Of a stretch of DNA of 64,000 bases, positions 45,752 through 57,201 are shown in pieces. The position numbers and the translations under genes are program-made. Origin of the DNA: Massarina eburnea CBS 473.64 (Eukaryota; Ascomycota; Dothideomycetes; Pleosporales; Massarinaceae); the NCBI GenBank assembly GCA_010093635.1, contig MU006784.1, forward strand, positions 1,242,348 through 1,306,347, read 5' to 3'. The first letter of the stretch is position 1. The number at the start of each line of letters is the position of its first letter. The notes beneath the pieces are model-generated. The model did no database searches and was not told the origin of the DNA. It saw nothing but the letters and a program-made list of their open reading frames with translations.

Positions 45752-48056
45752 ATGTTTAAAAAGAAGCCTAATGCAAGCACTCGCTCTAGAGAAATAGTCA
45801 CACGACTAACATGAGGGTAGATCAAGCCTCTCAGTCCCCTCAAGTCGTCTGACCGTCGCAGGACCGCCGACCAGATTATTTCAGACTTCGGCATCGAGGT
45901 CCCTGTGGACGTTGATGCGGATCCGGAAGACAAGGCAGCCTCTACGGCAGGCCTCACAGCTTTGCGGAAGACGTTGCTGCCCGATAACGCGCTATCGGCG
46001 CGATTTACGACAACAGCAGGCCCAGACTTGAAGCAAATAAGTGGCACCATCTACGTAGGAAGCCATCGAGGAACGGGCGACGAACAGCGGGTACTTTGGG
46101 TCAAAGTTGGCGACAAGACATACCCTTCAGGTCGGTCAACTCTCGGAGAAAGTTGAACTTTCCTAATAGTCACAGTGTACACGCTATGGCACAACCCTGT
46201 AATCGTCCCCCTGCTCTACACTCCCTCTTTCGTTGTCGAGAAACTGCAAGGTGGCGCCGATCTCATGACTCCCGGCCTACAACGAGGCCCTCCCTTCCCC
46301 AAAAAGGCTACCAAAGGCGCAATTGTAGCCATTGCGTCTCTGGAATCACCTACGGTACCAATGGCAGTCGGCACATGCGAGATCGATGTGAGCTCATTGG
46401 AAAGAGTACAAGGCGCGAAAGGGCACGCTGTAAACATGTTTCATTGGGCTGGCGATGAGCTGTGGTCATGGAGTTCAGGAGGAAAGCCTGGCACAAACCC
46501 ACCGGAATATCTTGAAGGTTGGGATGACGAAAAGGAAGAGGACGCAGCACTGGCATCACAAGCAGCTGCTATAGATATAGGGGATGGTGGTGTATCTCTG
46601 GAAGCCGGTACGTTTCCCCTGGTATATTAGTGTACCTTTCAGCCGCAGTGTCATGAGACGATACCTCCTGATCCACCTCTGCACGAGCTATGCTGACTTC
46701 GTATCCATTATTCAGATCCGACCGAGCGATCAGCAGCTGAGAAAGCACAAGGTCTTGAGGGAGAAGATCCATCGTCACTGAAAGACGCTTTCGAAGTAGT
46801 GGATGAGAAAGAGCTGTCGCAGAAAGGTATGTCTTTTCACATTCATAATTAAGCGCAACCATAGCTGATCTAACGCAGAGATCGATGACGCCTTCCGAGA
46901 CGCCTTCCTCTATGGCGTGCGGCATCACATGGACCAAAACAAAGGCCAACCCAGCTATGGCCTCGTCTTTCCGATAACGCAATCCAACGTCATGTCACTT
47001 CTTGTCCAACCCTTCCTCCCAACCCACACCCCCTCTCGAACAGCCTCCCTCCAGATCAAGAAGACAAGTTGGAAGAACATCAAGAAGTTCATAAAGTACC
47101 TGGATAAGCAAAAGATAGTCAGAAGCAAGGAGCAAGGGGGTCATGAGATGGTCATTCTCGACGTTGACTTTAAGGATCCGCAAATCGAGGCTTTCAAACC
47201 ATACCGTCTACCCAAGAAAGATGCACCCACAGCTGCGAGCGCGAATGGAAAACCAGCCGCATCGTAAGTATTTCCTGGGTATACATTGGATGTTTATCCA
47301 TGTGGCCTCAAGATGAACCCCAAGACGATGCGAACTGCTATCCCTTTATTATATTTGCTGACTTTGCACCTACAATTCAGTCTACCCGCCGAGTCCTCAG
47401 TAGGCCAAACCCTCAAAGTAGTCTCTCTACTCCGACCAAAAGAGAAAATCGCTCCTATCCTCGTCGGCGCAAAAGCAGATCCACGCGGGCTCTACACACC
47501 TGCACAGTTCAAGCAAATCCTAAACACCTACATCGAAACCGAGAACCTCGCCTCCCCAAAGAACAAACGCCTCATAACCATCAACCCCCAGCTCGCCGAC
47601 GCGCTCCTCAGTTCCTCTTCCTCCAGCGCCACGGCCGTCGCATCCGGTACCATCCCGCGCGACACGCTCGCCGAACGCATAATCTCCGCTTCCTCCCCCT
47701 TCCACACCATCCTACGCAATGACGCCAGTATCTCCGACTCGAAACCCAAAGCCGGTGCACCACCTAAGATCCAAATCGTGCTCGAGACCCGCGGTGGAAA
47801 CAAGACGGTGACTAAGGTCAGTGGTGTGGAAACGTATTTCATCATGCCGCAGCCGTTGGCGGATGAGCTAAGGAAGACGTGTGCTGGGAGCACGAGTGTG
47901 GATCAGTTGATGGGGAGTTCGCCGAAGAATCCGGTTATGGAGGTTATGGTTCAGGGGCCGCAGAAGGATGCGGTGTTGAAGGCGTTGGAGAAGAGGGGAG
48001 TGAATAGGACTTGGGTTGATGTTGTGGATAAGACGAAGGGGAAGAAGAAGGGGTGA
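45752..48056 (+). CDS. TMA64: eIF2D / Tma64 (ligatin), translation initiation and recycling factor
   Basis: Delivers tRNA to the ribosomal P site independently of GTP and helps recycle 40S subunits. Six exons: 45752-45772, 45821-46130, 46176-46607, 46716-46826, 46879-47263 and 47381-48056, giving 644 residues. MFKKKPNIKPLSPLKSSDRR is the family start. A PUA domain (about 95-180) contains VYTLWHNP, KLQGGADLMTPGL and KGAIVAIASLE. A winged-helix-type region contains AFRDAFLYG, KKTSWKNIKKFIKYL and KSKEQGG-like residues. A C-terminal SUI1/eIF1 domain contains KIQIVLETRGGNKTVTKVSGVETYF. Intron 1 begins with GC instead of GT (GCAAGC) and has branch GACTAAC; reading through it would lose the conserved N-terminus. 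Confidence 0.95.
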
Positions 48057-48974
48057 AAAAGGTTTTTGGATGTTGTTAGGAGGGGGGTGTATATGCTGGG
48101 AATTAGCATACTGATGTGTTTTGGGTTCCTGAGCCTTGATCTAGGTGGTTGGTTGTGTGGTAATCTGGGCATTGGAATGGAAATTGATGTGGATTTTGAC
48201 TGCTCTGATGATTCTTTTGCCTTTTTGTTTGTATGTTTGTGGGTATTTGAGGTGGTTGGTGGGAAGGATTATGTGTGGCAGACTTCTTGCATTTAAAAGC
48301 GAAAGTCCTTCGCATCATCAATCGTGCTCATAAGCCCTTGACTATCACCAACATTTTGCTACTTGTGATCGTAAACAAAAATTTCCTTCATATGCGCAAT
48401 GGTGGTGAGGATTAGTCTATGCCTTGTTAGGCCTATGTAGAGTGTACGTGTTAAAGGGAGGGTTTGGCAAGAAGTAGAAGTGATCTACGAAAACAATTGT
48501 CGCGTAAGATGTATCATCTTTAGATCTAAGTATCGCTTAGATAAAGTCCTGCAGGAGCCTATGTATACAGTTTCCCAGTCCTTTCCTTCGTATATATATA
48601 TAAAGTCTGATCACTACCCTGCCTTTTACAAGATAGCAATCTTCTCCGATGCTCGAACTCCAGATACTCATCGACAACCAAGACTCGTCACGAGTACTAA
48701 ACCCACAATACAATACAAGGGAACCGAGCCAACTACAGACAAACGACAAGCATGGTAATATATGCGCAACTATGCAATTCACTTAGCAAACCCTAAAGAA
48801 GCTCTAAAAATTAACTAACTACCTATTAAGAGACCCTAAGACCCTATACTACGACTAAGAAAGCACCTCGGCACTCTACACAGCGAAAAGAAGAAGTCTA
48901 GACAAGTGTGCTGAGGAAATACTGTTTGTTACGTATACGTACATACGTAGCTCCAACGCGTACCTAACTAACCT

Positions 48975-49015
48975 TTCCCATCCCATCCCATCCCATCCCG
49001 TCCCATCCCGTCCCG
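48975..49015. repeat. TCCCA/TCCCG pentanucleotide array
   Basis: About eight units, with the last ones alternating A and G at the fifth base. Confidence 0.9.
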
Positions 49016-49750
49016 CTCCGCTAAACGGTCTAGGTACTAAGCCCATATGTCCATAACATGGCTAACAAACCTTCTCTTAAAGTGGGGCCAGTAGTTACAT
49101 GAAAAAAAAATCGACATATTATTATTCGGCATAACGGCGACATCTACAATAATACGCATCCCCATACCCCACGTACCTACCACCTAGACTCTAAGAATAC
49201 AACCACTACGATCCACAAATATATCCAACACCACTGCCAATCCCCTTACACGAACAAACACCACCCACCCCTACACAAACACCACGACGCCAGAACCCGC
49301 TACCAAAGCACCCCTACCTATGTAGTAGCCCCATCCACAGAAAACCCCCCAAACGTCCCAGCGACGACAAAACCCTTCGCAACGCCATCCCTTGATTGAC
49401 CGCACAGTAGTAGACGCAGCGCCGCCACTGCCACTGCCATCGGAGAAGGCCCCGGGACGCTAGATCTTCAGCCCTGGCAGTAGTTTGTGCGGATGGCGCG
49501 GCTGGGCATTATTGGGTGAATCTCGGGACCCGGGACTCGGGGGATTAAGGTTGGGTTGGGTTGGTTACTGCGACTATGTATGTGTGGTGTGGCTGGTTGG
49601 GGGTGTCGGACCGGTGGTGGGTGATGGATGGATGGATGGAAGGGAGGGATTGCGATGAGGTATGGATATGGATATAGTGGTGTGGTGGGAACGGGTATCG
49701 TTGGGATTTGATGTGGGAGTAGATTTGATTTGTGATGGGGTTTGGAGGTT

Positions 49751-49786
49751 AGTGGTGGTGGTGGTGGTTGTGGTTGTGGTTGTGGT
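49751..49786. repeat. GTG trinucleotide array
   Basis: About five GTG units followed by GTTGTG variants. It would read as polythreonine on the minus strand, but no gene supports that. Confidence 0.85.
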
Positions 49787-52417
49787 AAAGTAGGATGGGG
49801 CCGTGTACTTCGTTACGAGACATCTCCATGGGATAGGTACGATAATAGAAGGTAGTAGGACGACCAACAACGTAGAAACGGATTCGTAGTGATGACAAGC
49901 AAAAAAATAAAAAAATTTAAAAAGATAAACCCGTTTTTCGAAGCTCTCGGCACGAAGCGTCGACGTCCACAGAACCATTCGGAAAGCACCAGAGACGGAA
50001 AAGAATTCCCCCGAGCACAGATCCGCTTCATCAAGCACTGACCCCCCCGAAAAAAAAATACCACCCCCCGGCACACAAGATCCGAAGCGGCTTTTGCTTC
50101 GCGGCTCAGAAATCTCGCGACGGGAATAAGCTTTCGTACATCGGACGGTCCAGAAAGCGAAGGTGTAAGCGGGGACGTGGGAAAAAGATTGCGTGCGCGT
50201 CGCAATAATATGAGTTACCAAAACAATCGCAGCGGTCTCTGGACTACTGCGGGAGTGGCCTCACAACTGCACGCACTAGCAAGCGTATCTCGCCTCGGTG
50301 ACAGAGCCCTCGTCTTCATGGTACGCCGGTCTCGAAGAGGATGCGAGCGGAACGGGAGCTAAAAGGATCGCATGGGCTGATTGTGGTCGGCAAGGAAGGG
50401 AAAAGGTGGAGAGAGAGAGAGAGATTGATCTGGGAAGAGAAAGAAAAAAAGCAGGGAAGGGAAACGGGAAGTATAGATGTAAGATCGAGTGGAGATGTGT
50501 TTGTTGGCGGGCTCGAAAGGTATGCGGTCGAGGTTCGAGAAGGCGTTACGTGATCGCACCGAACCTTTGCGTAGGTTAGTCGTATCTCGCCAGTACGATA
50601 AAAGACTCGGCCGCCCATTCTTTGCTAGTCTTCAACTGGCTCAGGGCTCGTCCTGCATGCTTGCATGGACCTGGCTACAGTAACTGACAGACAGGGGCGA
50701 GCGTAAGCAGACAGGGGGAAGCGGTACCACAGGACGTTGTATCGCCGCGGGCTTGAGTACAGGTGCGGGGAGGTGGTTCATCATGGTGCTGCGGAATCCG
50801 GATTGATTGGTGGTTAGAAAACGGCCAATTGCACTGTGCATTTATACTGAAATCCATGCCGCTGCGTGCTTTGATATCGCGTCGTCCTCCGTTTGATAAC
50901 GTCTGATATTGTATCGTGCTGCGATAGATTGCAGGCATTGGGATGACACGCAGGAGTGCTGCGAACGAAAGGGCAGATCGATGCGGTACGATGATGGAAG
51001 ACTGCGTGCGGCGACGTGCGGCTGCATATAGGCAGTTGGCAGATGCATACTGACTGGCTGGCGTACGATGTGTTTTAGGACTGTGGTGGTAGTTGCAAAT
51101 GTGAGCATAAAGGTTGCTCGAGCTGGGGCACGCAAGTTGCACAGTTTGACAGCGGGATACGAGCGGTCGTGTTTTCGAATACGGCGAAACCTTCCTTTGT
51201 TGTAGGGGACTGTGTACGTTCTCCGGATGCTGTTCGAACGCGCTTGGAAGGAGGAGAGGAGTGACTGCGTCGAAGAATGCTTGAATTTGTCTTGGCTGTA
51301 AAGACGTTTTGTCGCCGGTGGTACGTGCAAGCCATTGAAGTCGCCCAAATCCTTGCAATAGCATGCTTCCGAATATGGCATGCCGAAGCTGTGCAGGGGA
51401 GTATAGCCGTCCCCATGTCAGTCGACGTCCTATCGTCGAAGCTTCGGCTTGCCGATAGTTTTGGCATTCGGAAGCGGGCTTGACAAGCATAGATTTTCCC
51501 GGTAGTTCCAGTACAGATTAACTACAGTCTCGGACCATGCGACTACAGATAGGGTGCGAACGGGTGGTGTTGTGGGGGTTTTAGATAGTCGTTCGCGTGG
51601 ATCGCACTCCCCTCCCGGAAGGCTACCTACCTTGGACCTTGGTTGAGCACTAGCGCGACTTTGGTCACCACCTTGTTCCAACCTCACGGTTCCAAGCTCA
51701 TGGTAAGCGGTAAGAGCGAGGCTGGAAGGTCGTAGATGAGGGCATACGATGCGTGATCGCGATGATAAGCATCCCTATACGAATCCTCAGTGCATTAGCC
51801 TGCTCGTTACTGCTCGAGGCCAAGCGAATGATACTGCGCGAACAGGCGTTGCGAGGGTCACGGCGCTGCTTGCATGCTGTGGAGACGTGGTGTCCACTTT
51901 CTCTCCAACTTCCTGGGGAGAGGAGACAGTCTGAGTGTGTCTGTGTAGACGGCCATTGTCGGGGGGCTGGCAGATGGGGAACCATGGTTCGCGCACACGT
52001 GTCTGACGTCGAAACCTCAGTTGCGAGGCGTTCCTCTCCACGCCGTGTTCAGGGTGTTCAGGACACAGAAACGATGCTAAGGGGTCGGCGGTTACTTGCG
52101 GGACCACTTCGACCCAGTGCGGGCGAATGAGATGGACGACGTGGTCGGATGCGGCTGGCCTCAGAGTTAGGCCCGGCATGGGCGTATCGGAGGGTATCGC
52201 GCAGAGTTCAGATTCCGAAATTCTCACCTCGCAGCTCGCAGCCGTCTGCACCAGCTATTTACGTATTTACGCAACGGCGGGCCTGGGCTGCTGTTATTCG
52301 CGCATCGCATTCGGGGGGCGCGGCGCAGAGTTTTCATGGCATAGCGGACTGCGGCACTAGAGGGGTTTCCTGAGCTTTTTCAGCCGTCGATTTTCTGATT
52401 TTCAGCCGTCTATACTA

Positions 52418-52609
52418 TCCCTCGCATGGCCGAACGCGCCCTCACACAGGCCACCTTATTCTATCCCAATCAAGACAGAGTGCACGATATCAGCCACGTA
52501 CTAGCCACAGAGCTTTAGTGTTCGTCACGTGTAATATAGGCTGAAGAAAGTCTCCTATTGGAATATAATAGGGTGGCCCGTGTGAGGGCGCGTTCGGCCA
52601 TGCGAGGGA
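52418..52609. mobile_element. Nested MITE, 192 bp, TA target site
   Basis: Inverted repeats of about 54 bp start TCCCTCGCATGGCCGAACGC on the left and end with the complement on the right. They are identical over the first 30 bases and diverge by four or five positions further in. TA flanks both ends (52416-52417 and 52610-52611), the Tc1/mariner duplication. It lies inside the larger element, so it inserted later or was carried with it. Confidence 0.8.
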
Positions 52610-52680
52610 TAAGCTTTTGAGCCTAGTGTGCTTCGGAAAAGAGTCCCACGTGACTTAAATGAGATCATGTGACTCTAAAA

Positions 52681-52698
52681 TGAGGTCACGTGACCTCA
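52681..52698. other. 18-bp perfect palindrome centred on CACGTG
   Basis: TGAGGTCACGTGACCTCA reads the same on both strands. It is the third of three spaced E-box-like cores inside the transposon (52647, 52666 and 52687). Confidence 0.85.
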
Positions 52699-53070
52699 GA
52701 ATAGAACCTAGACGGCTGAAAATCGTGTACCTGGCGCGTGCGTTTGCTTCCATCTCAAGTAACATCAGTTCAAAACAACCCTGAAAACAGAGCCAAAATT
52801 TCGATTCTAGATATAAAATTTCACCTATAGGTTTTAAAAAAGTAGATATGCCTACAATTTATTTTTGGACGTGTTTTGTACTGTAGAAATAAAGATTCTG
52901 CATTTTGAAAGTTTTTGGACTATTTAGTCCAAAAACTCAACGATTTTTAGAGGTGTCGAGACGCTTTTCCGTCTCTACTAGTCCTAGTTAGGCTTAGCGC
53001 CCCCTTTTTGAATCCGAAAGTCGGAGACGGCTGAAAATCGACGGCTGAAAATCGCCAGGAAACCCCTCTA

Positions 53071-54153
53071 CTGCGGCAGCGCACCCGTTGCGTCGGAGCC
53101 CCCTAGCTGAGTGGCTCGCGGCCATGACGACGGCGTGGACGATAGAAGACATGGCCGGAGGGAACGGTGGTCGCACAACAGGGAGTCCTGATGAAATGCA
53201 GGCTGGCGAGATCTGCAGCCAAGATGTACAGCAACCTTGACGCTGTGATCTCCCGCTCGCGTCGTCAGGCTAGAGAAGCGCATGGGGGGAGGGGGGCGCT
53301 GGCGATCTCCAATTGAAGCCTCTGCGCCCTCCCGTGCTGTCGACTTTCCTCGACCGTCCTCGACCGTCCGCGAGCGTGGGCGTGGATGCAGGCGCGCAGC
53401 GAGGACACGCACCCGCCGCGCGCCGGCCAGGCACGCCCGTTTCGAGCCAGCGACGTACAGGTACAGCTCGTTCTAGGTGGCATTATTGTAGTGGTGTGTT
53501 CGCAGCGCTACAGGGTTGCTCCTTGGCGGGTGATTGACGGCGAGGCACGGAAGCCTGAGCGTCTGGCCGTCTGGGGTGGGGGGGGAGAGAGGCCCGAGAG
53601 GGTCGACTCTAGTCTACACGCTGCGCGCTTTTCAGACTCCAATTCACCCTCTGCCGTTTCCAATTCATTAGTCCTTTACTCCCCCGGGCACCCGTTTCCC
53701 TCTTTTGCGACAATTGACCCTTTCAACACTGCTACTCTGGACCCCGAACACCCCACCGCCCGCCCCGCTTTCCATCTACGGGGGAGGGACGACGAATCGA
53801 TCCCAGCTACCAGACACCACCACAACGCCCGGCCTCCACGCAACCACTTGTTTTTCCAATCCCCAACTGAGGCTCTGGGTGCTAGCGTCCCCCATCTCTC
53901 TCTTTTTAAGACGGTCGCTTCCGATATAAAACTCCTGGTCGCACCTGCCTCTTCATCCCCGTCGCACTTTACTCTTCACAGCAGCTTCACGTGGCATACC
54001 TTCTACCACATCACCACCGCAGCTTCCTTTCACTTGCACCTTCCCCAGCCCTCCCACCTCTACTCCCGCCTCTACTCCCACCTCTACTCTCCGTCTTCTT
54101 GGTTACGTCGACGACGTTGGCACCGTTGACGGTGTTGTCCACCCGTCTCCATC
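53071..54153. promoter_or_regulatory. Upstream region and leader of the Spt23/Mga2-like gene
   Basis: About 1.1 kb of C+T-rich DNA ending in an ACCTCTACTCC-type repeat (about 54055-54090). An open frame at 53386-54129 stops 24 bp before the ATG; it has no domain and is probably leader. Confidence 0.5.
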
Positions 54154-56064
54154 ATGTCTCAAGGACACCAACCCCAGGAACCGTACCCATCTCAGGAACC
54201 GTACCCATCTCAGGAACCCTATCAACCTCAGGAGCCCTATCAACCAAGCACCATCAACCCGGCTGTGTTGCAATCCTGCTTTAGCGGGGAGCAACCATTC
54301 TTCCAAACATCAAATGAAGCCGAACTGGCCAGCACTCATCCACCCCCGAGGCCGACCCACGACTCAGCCATTGATCTGTGCAACTTCCAACCTGGCTCCA
54401 GCACCAAGCAGGACTCTGACGACGGCATAGCTGCCTACTTCAACTTCAACGGCAACGACAACGAGGACGATGCACAGCCGTCTCCCGCCACCCGCTCGCC
54501 ATCTTATGAAACCCCCGTCTACAGCAACCACGTGTCACCTGGCGTCTACATGCGCGATAATAGTCAGACCAGCTCCCCGGAGAGAGATGAGCAGCTGTCG
54601 ATGAGGCCTGCGAAGCGACGGAAGCGGGATCACAGTCCGCACGATGAGAGCGGCATGAAGCCACAGGAGTCAAAATCGTCCAATTCCATCCACGTCCGAA
54701 TAAAGGCCGACAAGTACAAGACGCGAGCCGAAACACAGATCAAGATACAGATGACTACGATAAATAACTCTTGCACGTGGCTTCATTTCCCATCCCGGTC
54801 CATCGCAAAGCCCAAACTGCATGCCACCGATGCTGACAGGAAAGAGATTTACAGCTCGGGCGAAGGCATCCTGGACATGGACGTCACTCTCATCTGCACG
54901 GCTGCCTTCCAAACGAAAGAAGACGAAACCCGGGCTCTGCGTCGCGCTGCGGGCTTGGAGAAAATGCCTAAGCGGGACCCCAAAACTCCACTCAGCGAGC
55001 TCGACAAGAACGATGAGAGGCACCCGCAGAACGGTGGCGAAGTCGTCATCTGTGACGGCTGCAAAGAGCGCGAGCGGAAGCGCTACGACCGCAAGAAGAA
55101 GAAGAGCCCCGAGGACGAACGATTCATCAAATACGAGAATGATCGTGTCATTATGATTAATGAGAAGGAGTACAAGAAGTTCCAGCCCATCGCTAGGACA
55201 GAAAGGCATTACTCCCCAAATGCATTGTCGATCGACTTCGCATTGCGGATAGCATGCTACTGTCGCCATCAGGAGGACAAGTCGCCCCAGGGCTTCAGGA
55301 TCATCTTCACTTTCAGAGATTCTTCCACGCACGAAGTGCTCGGGCAGAACATATCAAACGTCATCCACATCACGGATGACCACAAAAACAAGGACTTGGT
55401 TATATGCCCCAACCGTCCAGTCACCCTCCCGAATCCATCATACAGGACGCAATATCCCTTTCCGAGTCGCAGGCCTCCATTCGTAACACCCCCCGATCGC
55501 CATATGAACAGTCATATCTGCTCAGAGCCTACTACACCGATGGGTCATACCTACGGAGATACGACCTACTCAGAGCCTGCTACACCGATGGGCGGTAGTA
55601 CCTACAGCAATAGGTTCTCAGTGCCGGCGAATCTTCCTTCACAGTTGACCATGCCGCAATTGAATACGGACTTCCCGCTGACACATATGGGTATGCCGCA
55701 GATGCGCACAATGTCACCGCAGCAGGTGATGGCTATGTCGCAGATGGACACGACGTTCTCGCAACAGGGGGTGCCTATGCAGCCGATGAACACGCCGTTA
55801 CAGCAACAGTCGATGAACACGCCGTTACAGCAACAGTCGATGAACATGCCGTTACAGCAACAGTCGATGAACACGCCATTACAGCAACATCCGATGGGCA
55901 TGTCGTCAAGGGACGCGCCGGTACCGCAACAGCCGATGAACACGCCGCTACAGCAACAGCAGATGGGCATGCCGCCACGGGACGCGAACTTCCAACAGCA
56001 GATGAGCATGCCGCTAAGGGACGCGGACTTCCAACGGCAGATGAACGGCTGGAGGTGGCCATGA
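54154..56064 (+). CDS. Short Spt23/Mga2-like transcription factor without ankyrin repeats or membrane anchor
   Basis: 636 residues in one exon. The middle (about 175-430) matches the N-terminal DNA-binding-type region of fungal Spt23/Mga2: the HVRIKADKYKTRAETQIKI strand block, ICDGCKERERKRYDRKKKK (about 302-320), then LRIACYCRHQEDKSPQGFRIIFTFRDSSTHEVLGQNISNVIHITDDHKN. Spt23 and Mga2 continue with an IPT domain, ankyrin repeats and a C-terminal membrane helix and activate fatty-acid desaturase genes. None of these follow here. Instead there is a Met/Gln/Pro-rich tail with nonapeptide repeats (MNTPLQQQS). The N-terminus has QEPYPS repeats, and a basic PAKRRKRDH near 150 may be a nuclear signal. 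It is likely a nuclear, constitutively soluble relative; this is inferred. Confidence 0.78.
   Translation: MSQGHQPQEPYPSQEPYPSQEPYQPQEPYQPSTINPAVLQSCFSGEQPFFQTSNEAELASTHPPPRPTHDSAIDLCNFQPGSSTKQDSDDGIAAYFNFNGNDNEDDAQPSPATRSPSYETPVYSNHVSPGVYMRDNSQTSSPERDEQLSMRPAKRRKRDHSPHDESGMKPQESKSSNSIHVRIKADKYKTRAETQIKIQMTTINNSCTWLHFPSRSIAKPKLHATDADRKEIYSSGEGILDMDVTLICTAAFQTKEDETRALRRAAGLEKMPKRDPKTPLSELDKNDERHPQNGGEVVICDGCKERERKRYDRKKKKSPEDERFIKYENDRVIMINEKEYKKFQPIARTERHYSPNALSIDFALRIACYCRHQEDKSPQGFRIIFTFRDSSTHEVLGQNISNVIHITDDHKNKDLVICPNRPVTLPNPSYRTQYPFPSRRPPFVTPPDRHMNSHICSEPTTPMGHTYGDTTYSEPATPMGGSTYSNRFSVPANLPSQLTMPQLNTDFPLTHMGMPQMRTMSPQQVMAMSQMDTTFSQQGVPMQPMNTPLQQQSMNTPLQQQSMNMPLQQQSMNTPLQQHPMGMSSRDAPVPQQPMNTPLQQQQMGMPPRDANFQQQMSMPLRDADFQRQMNGWRWP
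55786..55893 (+). repeat. 27-bp tandem repeat encoding MNTPLQQQS
   Basis: Four adjacent in-frame copies (about residues 545-580) with few base differences, then looser copies to the C-terminus. It probably arose by recent slippage. Confidence 0.9.
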
Positions 56065-57201
56065 TCTATGGAGTAATTTCATGCAGGAAAGGGCGTTATT
56101 TGCAGTTCCTAGACATTGGTTTCGTACAGTTTTTAGGACTGAAAACCTTACTACGTTGATTCACTATTAGAAGTGAGTTTTATATAATATATCTAATTAA
56201 TGTTGCGCAACACAATTCAGAAAACCATTCATAACAAGTAAGCATGCATGTGCCGTTGAAAACGAAAGTGCGGCGCGGCAGCGTTGCATTTCGTGCCTCC
56301 AGCGCCGCTCACGCCCATGTCACTCACATCCTTCACGTAAAATCCTTCGCCTCCCTTGCACAGAAAAACCAAAAAATGGCGGGCTTCCAAAAGACCCCCA
56401 ACCGCCCTCCCCCCTTTTTTCCCTCCATCCAACTCCCCCGATGACGCGACCCCAAAAAATCGCCTCTCTTCTTCCCCCTCTGCCGGAAACAGTACCCACA
56501 AGACTTTTCTCACTCCGCCGACTCTTCATCATCAACGGCATACACAGCCCCTTTCCTGTCATTTTTACTCCCTCTGTATCGAAATTGGTACCATGGTACC
56601 CCCATATTTCCTCCCTCCGCGCGGCCGCCCCGCTCCCCGTTGACACTTCATCGCCAAAACCATGCACCACCCCTATCCCAGCCCTTTTCTTCCTGCTGAC
56701 TCGGACACCGTATTCACGTATATATAGCAGATTACGAGGACAGTATATCTCCAGACTATCGATTCCCGAGCCATCGATTTCGCTTCCCTGGCTCTCGGGA
56801 CGGGCTAGTCTTGGAGCGAAATGTTGAGGGGAAGTTTCCATGGTTGGTGAAATGGAGCTTGCGCATGATTGTTGGAAGGGGATTTGGGTCGGAGATGGAG
56901 TTTGGGCGTGAGGTTGAGAGGAATGTGGTGCCTTGGTGCTGGGTTGGTCGTGAGGATTATCTGTTCATGGATGGGGATATCGGGAGAGGGAGTTATCTGA
57001 TTCCGTTTATGGATATCGGTGCGGATGAGGGAAGGGGGGTGTGACTTACTGCTTTGGCATGGATCGTGCTTGGGATGAGTAAAGGGGGAGGGGGATAGGT
57101 GGGTAGGAGGACATGGTGAAGGTGATGTGATAATCTTCACGTGCGGAGCTTGTCGAGCACGTGATGGACCAGAAGGGGACTGTATTACCTCTAAAAGAAC
57201 C

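Larger units (their letters stand above)
48057..52357. other. Gene-poor 4.3-kb interval with microsatellites
   Basis: No gene I can support. It holds TCCCA, TGG, GGAT and GA runs and A-tracts (49.9 kb). Long overlapping minus-strand frames at 50675-51490 (271 codons) lack any domain and have three frames open at once, which suggests a G+C-biased open stretch rather than a protein. Confidence 0.5.
52358..53070. mobile_element. Non-autonomous DNA transposon with terminal inverted repeats (713 bp)
   Basis: The ends are inverted copies: TAGAGGGGTTTCCTG at the left and its complement ending CCCCTCTA at the right. Just inside each end lie paired copies of TTTTCAGCCGTC (two at left; two at right plus one near 52711, inverted). 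It has no coding capacity. The flanks CTGCGGCAC and CTGCGGCAG match at 8 of 9 bases, which suggests a 9-bp target duplication (Mutator-like). Reading TA as the duplication instead would make it Tc1/mariner-like. A second inverted-repeat element is nested in it. Confidence 0.8.

Noticed and set aside
49574..50221. 215-codon minus-strand open frame
   Set aside because: Driven by a GTG array read as polythreonine and by GGAT repeats; no conserved segment.
50675..51490. 271-codon minus-strand open frame
   Set aside because: No domain, odd composition (Arg/Ser/His/Gln), and two other minus frames are open over the same stretch (50842-51381, 51075-51467). More likely a stop-poor region than a gene.
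53386..54129. 247-codon plus-strand open frame just before the Spt23-like gene
   Set aside because: Low-complexity Ser/His/Pro peptide ending 24 bp before the real ATG in another frame; best read as 5' leader.
56320..56841. 173-codon minus-strand open frame
   Set aside because: Gly/Arg-rich with no domain, overlapping another open frame on the opposite strand.
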